A stretch of DNA of 35,465 bases, from NCBI GenBank assembly GCA_033765345.1, contig JANRIC010000157.1:1-35465 (forward strand), written 5' to 3'. The DNA comes from JANRIC01 sp033765345. GTDB taxonomy: Bacteria > Bacteroidota > Bacteroidia > Cytophagales > Microscillaceae. Of the stretch, positions 16,790 through 24,279 are shown piece after piece (the first letter of the stretch is position 1; the number at the start of each line of letters is the position of its first letter). A model generated the notes under the pieces. It was not told where the DNA came from, did not search any database, and saw nothing but the letters and a program-made list of their open reading frames with translations. The position numbers and the translations under genes were made by a program.

Positions 16790-17064
16790 TTATCACCCGA
16801 ACTGCCCGCCAGGATTTGACGGATATTGGAGACTATATCAGTCAGCAATCCCCCGAACGCGCACAAGCTTTGATAGATAAATTACTGCTGCGGATATCTG
16901 TTTTAGAAAAACATCCTGAAATAGGCTATCCCATTCCCGAACTCAATGACCCAGCACTTAGGCAGCTATTGGAGAGTAACTACCGCATTTTATATCAGAT
17001 TGCTTCTGAGAAAATTATTTACATTCTACGTTTTCTCCACAGCAAAAGACAATTAGAACTTTAA
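16777..17064 (+). CDS. ParE/RelE-superfamily toxin
   Basis: 95 residues with the ParE layout: VEVIITRTARQDLTDIGDYI (strand, then helix with R8 and D12), ERAQALIDKLLLRISVLEKHPEIGYPIPEL, and the C-terminal strands NYRILYQIASEKIIYILRFLHSKR. Family members poison gyrase or cleave mRNA; which applies here cannot be read from sequence. The length is normal and the frame intact. It is translated from within the end of the antitoxin gene. The right-hand 158-bp repeat starts 8 bases after the stop. Confidence 0.9.
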   Translation: MVEVIITRTARQDLTDIGDYISQQSPERAQALIDKLLLRISVLEKHPEIGYPIPELNDPALRQLLESNYRILYQIASEKIIYILRFLHSKRQLEL

Positions 17065-17072
17065 AGAACTCA

Positions 17073-17230
17073 CTGCTGGTTCAAAAATCTTCGCTATGGT
17101 CTTTAAGGAAAAAGTGAAATATTTGATAATCAACCATATTTTTGTTTTGGTGTAAATATTTTGGGTAGCGTGTAACCTGAATGCTGTTCGTTCAAAACAG
17201 CGGGCTGTGATGAGACAGCCGATGACGACT
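17073..17230. repeat. 158-bp direct repeat, right copy
   Basis: Same orientation as 16254-16411, with four differences by eye. With the left copy it frames the toxin-antitoxin cassette, 661 bp of which lies between the copies. Confidence 0.9.
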
Positions 17231-17337
17231 TGGAATATCAAAAATTATTAAAGAACTCGTGTTGAATAAAGCAGGGGAATGAATGTATGATATTGCTCTA
17301 TGTTAAGATGCAGAAAAATTTCCCACAAACCTCGCAA

Positions 17338-17420
17338 CATCCCCCTGAAGACCATTTGAGTCTTCTACATGACCCGCAGCATCTTCCTGAAGACCATTTG
17401 AGTCTTCTGTATGATCTCAG
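17338..17420. repeat. Two tandem units of about 42 bp, each with a GAAGAC/GTCTTC hairpin
   Basis: Units 17338-17379 and 17380-17420 share the core CCTGAAGACCATTTGAGTCT. Each core forms GAAGAC-CATTTGA-GTCTTC (17347-17352/17360-17365 and 17389-17394/17402-17407). It lies 48 bases upstream of the ABC fusion start. A small open frame runs across it, but it has no protein-like quality outside the repeat. Confidence 0.75.
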
Positions 17421-17467
17421 TAAATCTTCCGCTTGTCGTTTTCAAAAAATGCATTTTCTTTGTATTT

Positions 17468-19360
17468 ATGAAATACACTAATGATAGCATTGTGCTAAGT
17501 TTTCTTTTCCTGCTTATATCCTGCCAGCCTGGGTTTGACAAAAAAGAAGTACCCACCATCGGCTTTTTGGATGCCTTTGAGGATGAAACCATCGCCAAAG
17601 CCAAAGATGGTTTTTTGGATGCTTTGGAAAATGGGGGCTTTAGCGAAAAAAATAAGACCTTACAGGTCATTTACAGAAATGCCCAAGGCGATATTCCCAC
17701 CTTAGTACAGGCTACCGACTATATGATTTCCCAAAATGTAGACGTGATTGCCGCCAATCCGACCACTTCTACCATCACCGCCGTTCAAAAAACCAAAGAT
17801 ATTCCGGTTTGTATGATGGTTTGTTCGCATCCGCGTATGATTAATCTGGTAGATGACCAAGGGCGTTATCCTGCCAATCTGTTTGGGGTGTATGATACCC
17901 AGGATTATATCGGTACTTCAGTAGAAATCATCAAAAGCCTCCTTCCTAAGGCTCAAAAAATAGGTGTGGTGTATAACCAAGCCGAACCACAATCTGCCAA
18001 TGCGCTCAAAATCATCCGAAATACCGCCCAAAAAGTAAAATTGGATGTAGAAGCCTTGCCCGTAAATGCGTCTTCGGAAACCCAGCTCGTAGTAGAAGCC
18101 CTGATCAACCGAAAAATTGACGCTTTTTTTGCCCTGCCGGATAATATCGTGTTTTCATCTTTTGAAGTCATTGTCAAAGCTTGTGACCGGGCTGGGGTTC
18201 CCGTTTTCACCAGTGAGGAAGGTCTGGTAAAACGTGGTTCGGTGGCTGCCTACGGTACAGATATGTATGCCTGGGGCTATCAGGCTGGCGAACAAGTAAG
18301 TGCTTACCTCAAAGACAAGTCAAAAGGGCTGCCCAAACTTGAAAAAGCCATCAAACATAACCGCATCTACAACCCCGAAGTGGCCAAAGCTTATCAGATC
18401 AAAATGCCGGAGGGTTTTATGGATGTCAAAACTCCTCCTCAAAAAAATCTAAGGATAGCCCCTACCAAAGCCCAAAATGCCGGAAACAGCTATGATTTTT
18501 ACCTTTCTGCCCTGATGTTGGGTTTGGGCTTTTCGGCACTGGGCATTGGTATATTTATTTCTATGCGTATTTTTGATATTCCTGATATTACCACGGATGG
18601 GAGTTATACTTTGGGAGGCAGCGTGACTGCGGTTTTACTGCTTCAGAATTATCCCATCGCTGTGATTATCCTGGCTACACTGGCGGCGGGTGCTTTGGCC
18701 GGGATTTGTACGGGGCTTATTCACACCAAATTGAAAGTAAATGCACTCCTTGCGGGTATCTTGGTGATGACAGCCCTTTATTCGGTCAATTTGATGATCA
18801 TGGGTCGCTCAAACATTCCATTGCTTGAGGAGCGCAATTTTTTGGATATTTTGTCATTCATTCCCCAGCCTTTTTATAGGCAGCTATCGGTTTTGCTTGT
18901 GACAAGTATTTTTTTGTGGTTGTTGATCAGCTATTTGCTTAAAACTGACTTTGGACTGGCCATGCGAGCCACGGGTAATTCTGAGTCTATGATCCGTGCC
19001 AATGGCGTAGATACCAATTTGATGAAAATCATCGGACTGGGCATCTCGAATGCGCTGGTGGCTTTGAGCGGATTTTTGATTGTGCAATATCAGGGATTTG
19101 CCGATGTGAATATGGGCATTGGGATTGTGATCATCGGGCTGGGTTCGGTGATGATCGGCGAGACACTCACGGGCTGGTTCGGCTTGAGTCAGATTCAAGC
19201 CCGTATTTTAGGCGTGATTTTGGGGACGATTCTATTCAGGCTGATTTTGGCTTTTACGCTGGCAGTGGGCATTGATCCGAATTTATTGAGACTGGTTACG
19301 GCACTTTTTGTGCTTTTGGTGGTAGCGATTCCGAACTTGAGGAGCTTGGGGAGGGGGTAG
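17468..19360 (+). CDS. ABC transporter substrate-binding lipoprotein fused to a permease
   Basis: 630 residues from the ATG at 17468. The frame opens 19 codons earlier, but only this start gives a lipoprotein signal with lipobox LLIS-C19. Residues about 28-330 are a TrpX/ABC_sub_bind-type periplasmic binding protein (VPTIGFLDAFEDETIAKAKDG, GVVYNQAEPQSANALKIIR, ALPDNIVFSSFEVIVKACDRAGVPVF). Residues about 350-625 are a LivH/RbsC-type (BPD_transp_2) permease with about eight membrane segments (GIFISMRIFDIPDITTDGSY, AGALAGICTGLIHTKLKVN, LVALSGFLIVQYQGFADVN). Proteins of this class usually import amino acids or nucleosides with a separate ATPase. No ATPase gene is adjacent: the stop at 19358-19360 is three bases from the stop of the convergent HNH gene. 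Confidence 0.87.
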   Translation: MKYTNDSIVLSFLFLLISCQPGFDKKEVPTIGFLDAFEDETIAKAKDGFLDALENGGFSEKNKTLQVIYRNAQGDIPTLVQATDYMISQNVDVIAANPTTSTITAVQKTKDIPVCMMVCSHPRMINLVDDQGRYPANLFGVYDTQDYIGTSVEIIKSLLPKAQKIGVVYNQAEPQSANALKIIRNTAQKVKLDVEALPVNASSETQLVVEALINRKIDAFFALPDNIVFSSFEVIVKACDRAGVPVFTSEEGLVKRGSVAAYGTDMYAWGYQAGEQVSAYLKDKSKGLPKLEKAIKHNRIYNPEVAKAYQIKMPEGFMDVKTPPQKNLRIAPTKAQNAGNSYDFYLSALMLGLGFSALGIGIFISMRIFDIPDITTDGSYTLGGSVTAVLLLQNYPIAVIILATLAAGALAGICTGLIHTKLKVNALLAGILVMTALYSVNLMIMGRSNIPLLEERNFLDILSFIPQPFYRQLSVLLVTSIFLWLLISYLLKTDFGLAMRATGNSESMIRANGVDTNLMKIIGLGISNALVALSGFLIVQYQGFADVNMGIGIVIIGLGSVMIGETLTGWFGLSQIQARILGVILGTILFRLILAFTLAVGIDPNLLRLVTALFVLLVVAIPNLRSLGRG

Positions 19361-19363
19361 TTT

Positions 19364-20074
19364 TTACCGTTCAAAAAGTTTTTTCAACATGGAATAAAAA
19401 GCGGGATACCTGTCATAGTTTGGATCTAACAGATCATCCAAATAAGCATTTTGTTCTTGTTCGGTTTCAGAAGCCATGAAATCATTCAGAATGAGTTCGT
19501 ATTGCTCTTTACGCATAAAAATCAGCGTTTCGTGTTGGAGATTTAGCAAATCGATGGTGTAAACTGCTTTTGCTAGGTCTGAAACGGCTAAATTTTTTGC
19601 TGGAAACATATTTCCTTCGATGTCATAATCAAAAAAATCCTCAATATTTTGAATTTCTAGTGGGTTTAAAAATAAATTTTCGTCATATTTCCTTAATTTT
19701 TTATGTCCGCAAAAGTCTTTTTGGGTTTCGGGATTTTTATTTCTGCTATCAAAACCATCGCAGGAAACGGTCAGATTGGATTGTTCAAAAGTGAGGTCTT
19801 TATGTAGCTTTTTAGGTTTGATGTGTTCAATATGGGAAAAATCTTGATCGGTCGAAGCTAATTTTTCTTCCAATTGCTGCTCGCAGTAAATGCAAAGCCC
19901 TTTTTGCTCTTGCCAAAGGTGTTGGTACAAAATCAATTGGATTTCACGACCAGTGGGTGTAGCACTGTCCATTTTTTTTAAGCCTTCCCATTTTTTACTT
20001 TTTAATCTACCTTTATAACTTTCCACAAAAGCATCAAAATCTACAGAGCGATAGGATTTATCAATAAACCTCAT
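19364..20074 (-). CDS. HNH nuclease of a Septu-type defence pair (PtuB-like)
   Basis: 236 residues. The HNH/zinc-knuckle elements are CIYC (C61, C64), HIEHIKPK (H81, H84), NLTVSC (N100, C105) and CGHKK (C122, H124). This arrangement matches the HNH family found with PtuA ATPases and in retron/Septu systems (TIGR02646-like). It is predicted to cut nucleic acid during phage infection when released or activated by its ATPase partner. The start ATG overlaps the ATPase stop in an ATGA junction (20071-20074), so translation is coupled. No reverse transcriptase or msr/msd-like RNA lies beside it, so it is a stand-alone pair rather than a retron. Base composition is AT-richer than that of purF next door. 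Confidence 0.85.
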   Translation of the reverse strand: MRFIDKSYRSVDFDAFVESYKGRLKSKKWEGLKKMDSATPTGREIQLILYQHLWQEQKGLCIYCEQQLEEKLASTDQDFSHIEHIKPKKLHKDLTFEQSNLTVSCDGFDSRNKNPETQKDFCGHKKLRKYDENLFLNPLEIQNIEDFFDYDIEGNMFPAKNLAVSDLAKAVYTIDLLNLQHETLIFMRKEQYELILNDFMASETEQEQNAYLDDLLDPNYDRYPAFYSMLKKLFER

Positions 20075-21450
20075 AATTTGGTAGGCTGTGTTTTTTTCCT
20101 TTTAAACAGGGTAATCTGATGATTTACTTTCATGATAAAAGGGTCTTGCCTGCCCAGGTCTTCGGTAAGTTGATTAATCAAAGCTTGGATTTCAGGATTC
20201 TCGAAGTTTTCTTCGTGAAGGTTTTCGGTCACCTGATTGATTTTTTGCTGGGTCTCATAATCCCTGAGAGGAGTTCCCATGATTTCTCTCAGGATTCGGT
20301 TGGGCTCTAGTCCTTTGGTATTTTTATGTGCCTTTGCCATATTGACGGCTTTTATTTTACCGCTTTCTTCCTCAGGAACGAGTACAAAAAGGCTCTCAGG
20401 TTTTACAGAAGCAATGATATGTGGGGAATGTGTGGCCAAGATAATTTGATTGTTTTTGCCCACATTTTGGTAGAGCTTCAAGATCTCTTGCTGCCAAGTA
20501 GGATGTAAAGAGGCTTCAGCTTCATCTACCAGTATGATAGAATCCTGCATATCTAAGTTTTGAAGATAAACCGCCCTGTAAAAAAGCTGCTTTTCACCAT
20601 TAGAAAGGTCATCTATAGTGATTTTTTGGCCGTTGAAGCTTTGGAAGATTGCTCCTTTTGTAGTTACATCAATGAGTTTAGTATTTATCTTTACATTTTT
20701 TAAAGCGTTATTAACGGCTTGAATCACCTCATTGATAATTTCTGATGAGTTTTTTTCTCTTTTTTCTAAAATTCTGTTGATAGTAAAATTAACAATAAAT
20801 CGCTCAACCATTAATTTTTGGGTTCTAAAATCAACGTATTCAACGATATTTGAAAAAGTTTCTAAGTTTGCTAATGAGTCGGTTTCATAAGACGGTTCCA
20901 TCCAAGAAGGATTAAAATTGATATGATGTGGAAGAGGATATTTTTCGTGTAAATATGTATTTGCGGGAATGTAGTACATTTTTGGATAAAAATTTGTAAA
21001 ACCCAAAAAAGGATTAAAGTCATCTATTTCTACTTTGATGTTATTGTGCTCTGGGAGAGTTTTGTAGATAAGATTTATAGTCAGTTCCTGATCTCTAAAT
21101 TTTTTAATTAAAGTAATTTGATCTTTAAAATCATTCTCAACCAAAGTATCTGTTACTTCTCGCTCGAGTAGCTTATTTAAAATCAATTCTTTTGTACTCA
21201 ACGAAAAATCAAATTCTATCTCTACACTTTCAGCTTTGATAAAAGTATCATCATAAGGACTATTGCTTTGAATAATATTTGAATGATGGCTAAATAATTT
21301 GTTTATCAACTCCAAGATCGTAGTTTTCCCACTGCCATTCACACCAGCCAGTACGATGGTATCCAGGGTATTGCCCTGGATATCGGTAAAGTCCAGTTCA
21401 ATGTCATCAAATACTTTGTAGCCTTTGATTTTTATTTTCCTGATTTTCAT
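20071..21450 (-). CDS. AAA/SMC-like ATPase of a Septu-type defence pair (PtuA-like)
   Basis: 459 residues. Walker A is GVNGSGKTT (36-44) after MKIRKIKIKGYKVFDDIELD. The ABC-type signature is LSNGEKQL (282-289), Walker B IILVDEAEASLHP (305-317), and the switch histidine THSPHI (340-345). The insertion between Walker A and the signature is long and variable, as in overcoming-lysogenization-defect/PtuA ATPases without a TOPRIM domain. It is the likely phage sensor and regulator of the downstream HNH nuclease. The gene starts 31 bases after the purF stop, with no terminator or clear promoter between, so it may depend on purF transcription. Stretches near 20700-21300 fall to roughly a quarter GC by eye, unlike the neighbours, which suggests transfer. 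Confidence 0.85.
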   Translation of the reverse strand: MKIRKIKIKGYKVFDDIELDFTDIQGNTLDTIVLAGVNGSGKTTILELINKLFSHHSNIIQSNSPYDDTFIKAESVEIEFDFSLSTKELILNKLLEREVTDTLVENDFKDQITLIKKFRDQELTINLIYKTLPEHNNIKVEIDDFNPFLGFTNFYPKMYYIPANTYLHEKYPLPHHINFNPSWMEPSYETDSLANLETFSNIVEYVDFRTQKLMVERFIVNFTINRILEKREKNSSEIINEVIQAVNNALKNVKINTKLIDVTTKGAIFQSFNGQKITIDDLSNGEKQLFYRAVYLQNLDMQDSIILVDEAEASLHPTWQQEILKLYQNVGKNNQIILATHSPHIIASVKPESLFVLVPEEESGKIKAVNMAKAHKNTKGLEPNRILREIMGTPLRDYETQQKINQVTENLHEENFENPEIQALINQLTEDLGRQDPFIMKVNHQITLFKRKKTQPTKL

Positions 21451-21481
21451 AAGTTAATTTTTTTAAAAAACACTTCAAAGC

Positions 21482-23380
21482 CTAATAAGCCCTTTCCAGC
21501 ACCCCTTTCATAAAATTGACAAAGGCTTTATTGACTACAATATTACCGCCGGGAGTGGGATAATCACCTGTAAAATACCAGTCGCCACTATGATTGGGGC
21601 AGGCAATGTGGAGGTCGGCTACGGTTTGGAAGATCACCTGTACTTCGGCTTCTACATCCTGTGCCTTGACGATCTCAGAGATTTTTCGGGAAATGTCTTC
21701 ATCTGTAAAGGGATCGTATAGCTCCTTCACAAAATTTTGACGAGAAGCCTGATTACTTTCCAATGCGTGCAGGCATTTTTCATAGACTCGATCCAGCAGA
21801 TAGGCTTGTCCGCTTTCTTCCAAAAGTGCTTTGACTGCCCTAAAAGCCACAAAACTACCCATTTTGGACATATCTATGCCATAACAATCTGGAAAGCGAA
21901 TCTGAGGGGCAGAAGAGACAATGATGATTTTTTTGGGTTCGAGCCTATCAAGCATTCGGATGATGCTTTTTTCGAGGGTTGTGCCACGCACAATGGAGTC
22001 ATCTATAAGCACTATGGTATCTTTTTTCTTTTGAATGACTTCATACGTAGTGTCATAGACGTGTGCCACCAGGTCGTCACGATGCTCATCATCTGTGATA
22101 AAAGTACGAAGTTTAACGTCTTTGATGGCTAATTTCTCGACTCTGGGTCTAAAAGAAAGGATTTTTTCAAGCTCTTTGGGGCTAAGAGCCTTGAGTTCTT
22201 TTCCATTGACCCGCCCTTCGATGATCATATCCTGGCGATATTTGATCAGGTATTTTTCAATGCCTTCAATCATACCCAAAAAGGCTGTCTCAGAAGTATT
22301 GGGAATATAAGAAAAGACGGTATTTTCGAGGTCATAATTTACAGCTTTGAGGATTTGAGGGCAAAGCAGCTCGCCAAGTGCTTTTCGTTCATTATAAATG
22401 ATCGGGTCAGAGCCTCTGGAGAAGTAAATTCGCTCAAAACTACAGGATTTTTTCTCAGGCTCAGGAACAACAATTCTTTTTTGGGAGTAATTCCCATATT
22501 TATCAATAATCAAGGCATGTCCGGGGTTAATCTCCCGAATCTCACTGTATTCAATGTTAAAGGCGGTTTTGATGGCTGATTTTTCGGAAGCAGCTACGAC
22601 TACTTCATCATCTGCATAATAATACGCCGGACGAATGCCGATAGGATCCCGAACCAGAAAAGCGGCACCATAACCTGTAATTCCGGCAATGGAATACCCT
22701 CCATCAAAATATTTACAGGCTCTCATCAATACCCTTTGCAGATCAAGTTGCTCTTCAATCATGTGGCTAATCTCCTCACGGGTATACAAATCCTTGTATT
22801 CATCCCAAAAACGGCGGTTTTCTTCATCGAGGAAATGCCCGATTTTCTCAAGCACGATGACTGTATCCACTTTATCCTTGGGATGTTGCCCCAACTCGAT
22901 AAGCTTATTAAAAAGCTCATCTACATTGGTCATATTAAAATTACCAGCAAGCACCAAATTGCGGCTTTTCCAGTTACTTTGCCTCAGAAAAGGATGACAA
23001 TTTTCTAAAGTATTTCCGCCGTGAGTACCATATCGCAGATGCCCCAGAAGAGCCTCTCCCATAAAAGCCACATGCTGGCGTACCCATTCAGATTTTTCCA
23101 CATCCGTCTCTACGCCCCCCAGATTTTCCCTAATTTTGAGGTCTATCCTTTGAAACACATCCTCAATCGGGGAAGGGTCATTGGAGCGATAGCGACTGAT
23201 GTATCGTTTTCCTGGAGGAACATCTATCTTGATATTAGCTACCCCTGCCCCATCTTGACCTCTATTGTGCTGTTTTTGCATCAATAGATAAAGTTTTTTT
23301 AATCCGTAGCGATAAGTTTCGTATTTTTCTACATAATACGAAAAGGGTTTCCGCAAACGAATCAATGCAATGCCACACAT
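21482..23380 (-). CDS. purF: Amidophosphoribosyltransferase (long form)
   Basis: First committed step of purine synthesis: glutamine + PRPP to 5-phosphoribosylamine. C2 right after the initiator Met is the glutaminase nucleophile, so no propeptide is needed. The Ntn-hydrolase domain shows QHNRGQDGAG (37-46), HLRYGTHG (114-121) and the GNFNM loop. The phosphoribosyltransferase domain has the PRPP loop IVLIDDSIVRGTT near residues 453-466. At 632 residues it is about 120 longer than E. coli PurF, with extra segments near 55-105, around 325-400 and at the C-terminus (HIACPNHSGDWYFTGDYPTPGG). Long forms are usual in Bacteroidota, often beside a shorter paralogue, so this may be a second, specialised copy. 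Confidence 0.9.
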   Translation of the reverse strand: MCGIALIRLRKPFSYYVEKYETYRYGLKKLYLLMQKQHNRGQDGAGVANIKIDVPPGKRYISRYRSNDPSPIEDVFQRIDLKIRENLGGVETDVEKSEWVRQHVAFMGEALLGHLRYGTHGGNTLENCHPFLRQSNWKSRNLVLAGNFNMTNVDELFNKLIELGQHPKDKVDTVIVLEKIGHFLDEENRRFWDEYKDLYTREEISHMIEEQLDLQRVLMRACKYFDGGYSIAGITGYGAAFLVRDPIGIRPAYYYADDEVVVAASEKSAIKTAFNIEYSEIREINPGHALIIDKYGNYSQKRIVVPEPEKKSCSFERIYFSRGSDPIIYNERKALGELLCPQILKAVNYDLENTVFSYIPNTSETAFLGMIEGIEKYLIKYRQDMIIEGRVNGKELKALSPKELEKILSFRPRVEKLAIKDVKLRTFITDDEHRDDLVAHVYDTTYEVIQKKKDTIVLIDDSIVRGTTLEKSIIRMLDRLEPKKIIIVSSAPQIRFPDCYGIDMSKMGSFVAFRAVKALLEESGQAYLLDRVYEKCLHALESNQASRQNFVKELYDPFTDEDISRKISEIVKAQDVEAEVQVIFQTVADLHIACPNHSGDWYFTGDYPTPGGNIVVNKAFVNFMKGVLERAY

Positions 23381-23444
23381 ATCGGATTTATTTTATAATG
23401 AATGATTTATCTAATTTTACTAATCAACCGTGCTTATTAAAAAG

Positions 23445-23452
23445 CGAAGGTA
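23445..23452 (-). promoter_or_regulatory. Weak -7-like element upstream of purF
   Basis: On the minus strand TACCTTCG differs from TAnnTTTG at one base; it lies 65 bases upstream of the purF ATG. No TTG occurs at the right distance. No purine riboswitch was recognised in the gap. Confidence 0.3.
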
Positions 23453-23571
23453 CGTATTTCTTTAAAATTATATACCTATAAAACAAGTTCGGGTGGGTTA
23501 AATGTTCAAAAAATCAGTAACGCTTAAAATAACAAAGAAATAAAGGAATTTATTTTTTTAAAGTTTTTTAT

Positions 23572-23579
23572 TACTTTTG
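23572..23579 (+). promoter_or_regulatory. -7 element for the 53-codon gene
   Basis: TACTTTTG followed by C fits TAnnTTTG. The upstream region is T-rich without a clear TTG. The leader of about 95 bases contains a small hairpin (TTGGTT 23590-23595 / AACCAA 23607-23612). Confidence 0.45.
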
Positions 23580-23675
23580 CAGAGAAAAATTGGTTTTTGA
23601 TTTATCAACCAACTCCACAAGATTTTTTACGTTATGATATTAGCCCTGTAAATCAAATAACCCTAAGACAATATC

Positions 23676-23837
23676 ATGAAAAAAACATCAATTGAAGAAA
23701 AGAAGTTGGCTTCTGCGATAAAGGATGTAGATAACCGTATGAAAAGTGCCCGAAGCCCTGAAGAACATCAGGAGTTGGAAAAAGAAATGGCCGAGCTGAT
23801 GCAAAAGCTATTACAACAAATGAGAGCAAAAAAATAA
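23676..23837 (+). CDS. Small charged helical protein, 53 residues, unknown function
   Basis: ATG at 23676 to TAA at 23837 encodes MKKTSIEEKKLASAIKDVDN, then RMKSARSPEEHQELEKEMAE, then LMQKLLQQMRAKK. The protein is almost entirely helix-forming, with alternating E/K and leucine/methionine spacing in the second half that suggests a short coiled coil. There are no cysteines and no membrane segment. A consensus -7 element lies upstream and a textbook terminator begins 27 bases after the stop, so the reading frame fills a complete, compact transcription unit. I do not recognise a family. It could be a small regulatory or nucleoid-associated protein, which is speculation. Confidence 0.7.
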   Translation: MKKTSIEEKKLASAIKDVDNRMKSARSPEEHQELEKEMAELMQKLLQQMRAKK

Positions 23838-23863
23838 TTTGAAACAATAGTCTTTGAATGGAT

Positions 23864-23896
23864 AGTCCGAGTAGTAAATACTCGGACTTTTTTTTA
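23864..23896 (+). terminator. Strong Rho-independent terminator
   Basis: Perfect 10-bp stem AGTCCGAGTA/TACTCGGACT with a GTAAA loop, directly followed by eight or more T residues. Confidence 0.95.
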
Positions 23897-24279
23897 ACTT
23901 TAACTTAGCTCGGAAAAACCAATAAAGCTTCCTTTATATCGTTATTGTAATAGAATTTACACAAAATAATCAAACTGATTTTTGCGTGATTTCATGTCAA
24001 GGTTGCAAAAATCACTCGTTTGCCTGTAACCTGAAATTTGTAAATCCCAAAGCTATCTCTTACTCATCAGCCAGCCCCTATTTATTTAAAAATATGCTAA
24101 AGTTTACATGACTAGTAAATCGTGTTATCTTTGTAGATAAGCAACTAAGCCGAATTGATGTCCTGCATAAATTTTTGATATTTAATGAATGTACTCATTT
24201 ATAAGGGCTCGCCCTGTACCTTATAAGCAGAGTGAATAAAAAAACTTGGTCGGTATGAACTTTCTAAAAATCCAAACTC
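23897..24279. other. Intergenic region upstream of the T9SS protein gene
   Basis: About 380 bp without a coding frame. It holds one promoter-like motif (24126-24133) and implies a long 5' leader (about 146 bases). No repeat or riboswitch was recognised. Confidence 0.4.
24126..24133 (+). promoter_or_regulatory. -7 element for the T9SS cargo gene
   Basis: TATCTTTG fits TAnnTTTG. TTT rather than TTG stands 20 bases upstream, so the match is partial. Confidence 0.45.

Noticed and set aside
17338..17420. CRISPR array
   Set aside because: Only two units exist, directly adjacent with no spacers, and no cas genes are present.
17287..17481. 64-codon open frame upstream of the ABC fusion
   Set aside because: Its middle is the 42-bp tandem repeat and the rest has no protein-like pattern; it overlaps the start of the real gene in another frame.
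19364..21450. Retron (reverse transcriptase plus structured RNA) around the PtuA/PtuB-like genes
   Set aside because: No reverse transcriptase motif (YxDD) or msr/msd-like structure occurs in either direction; purF and the ABC gene flank directly.
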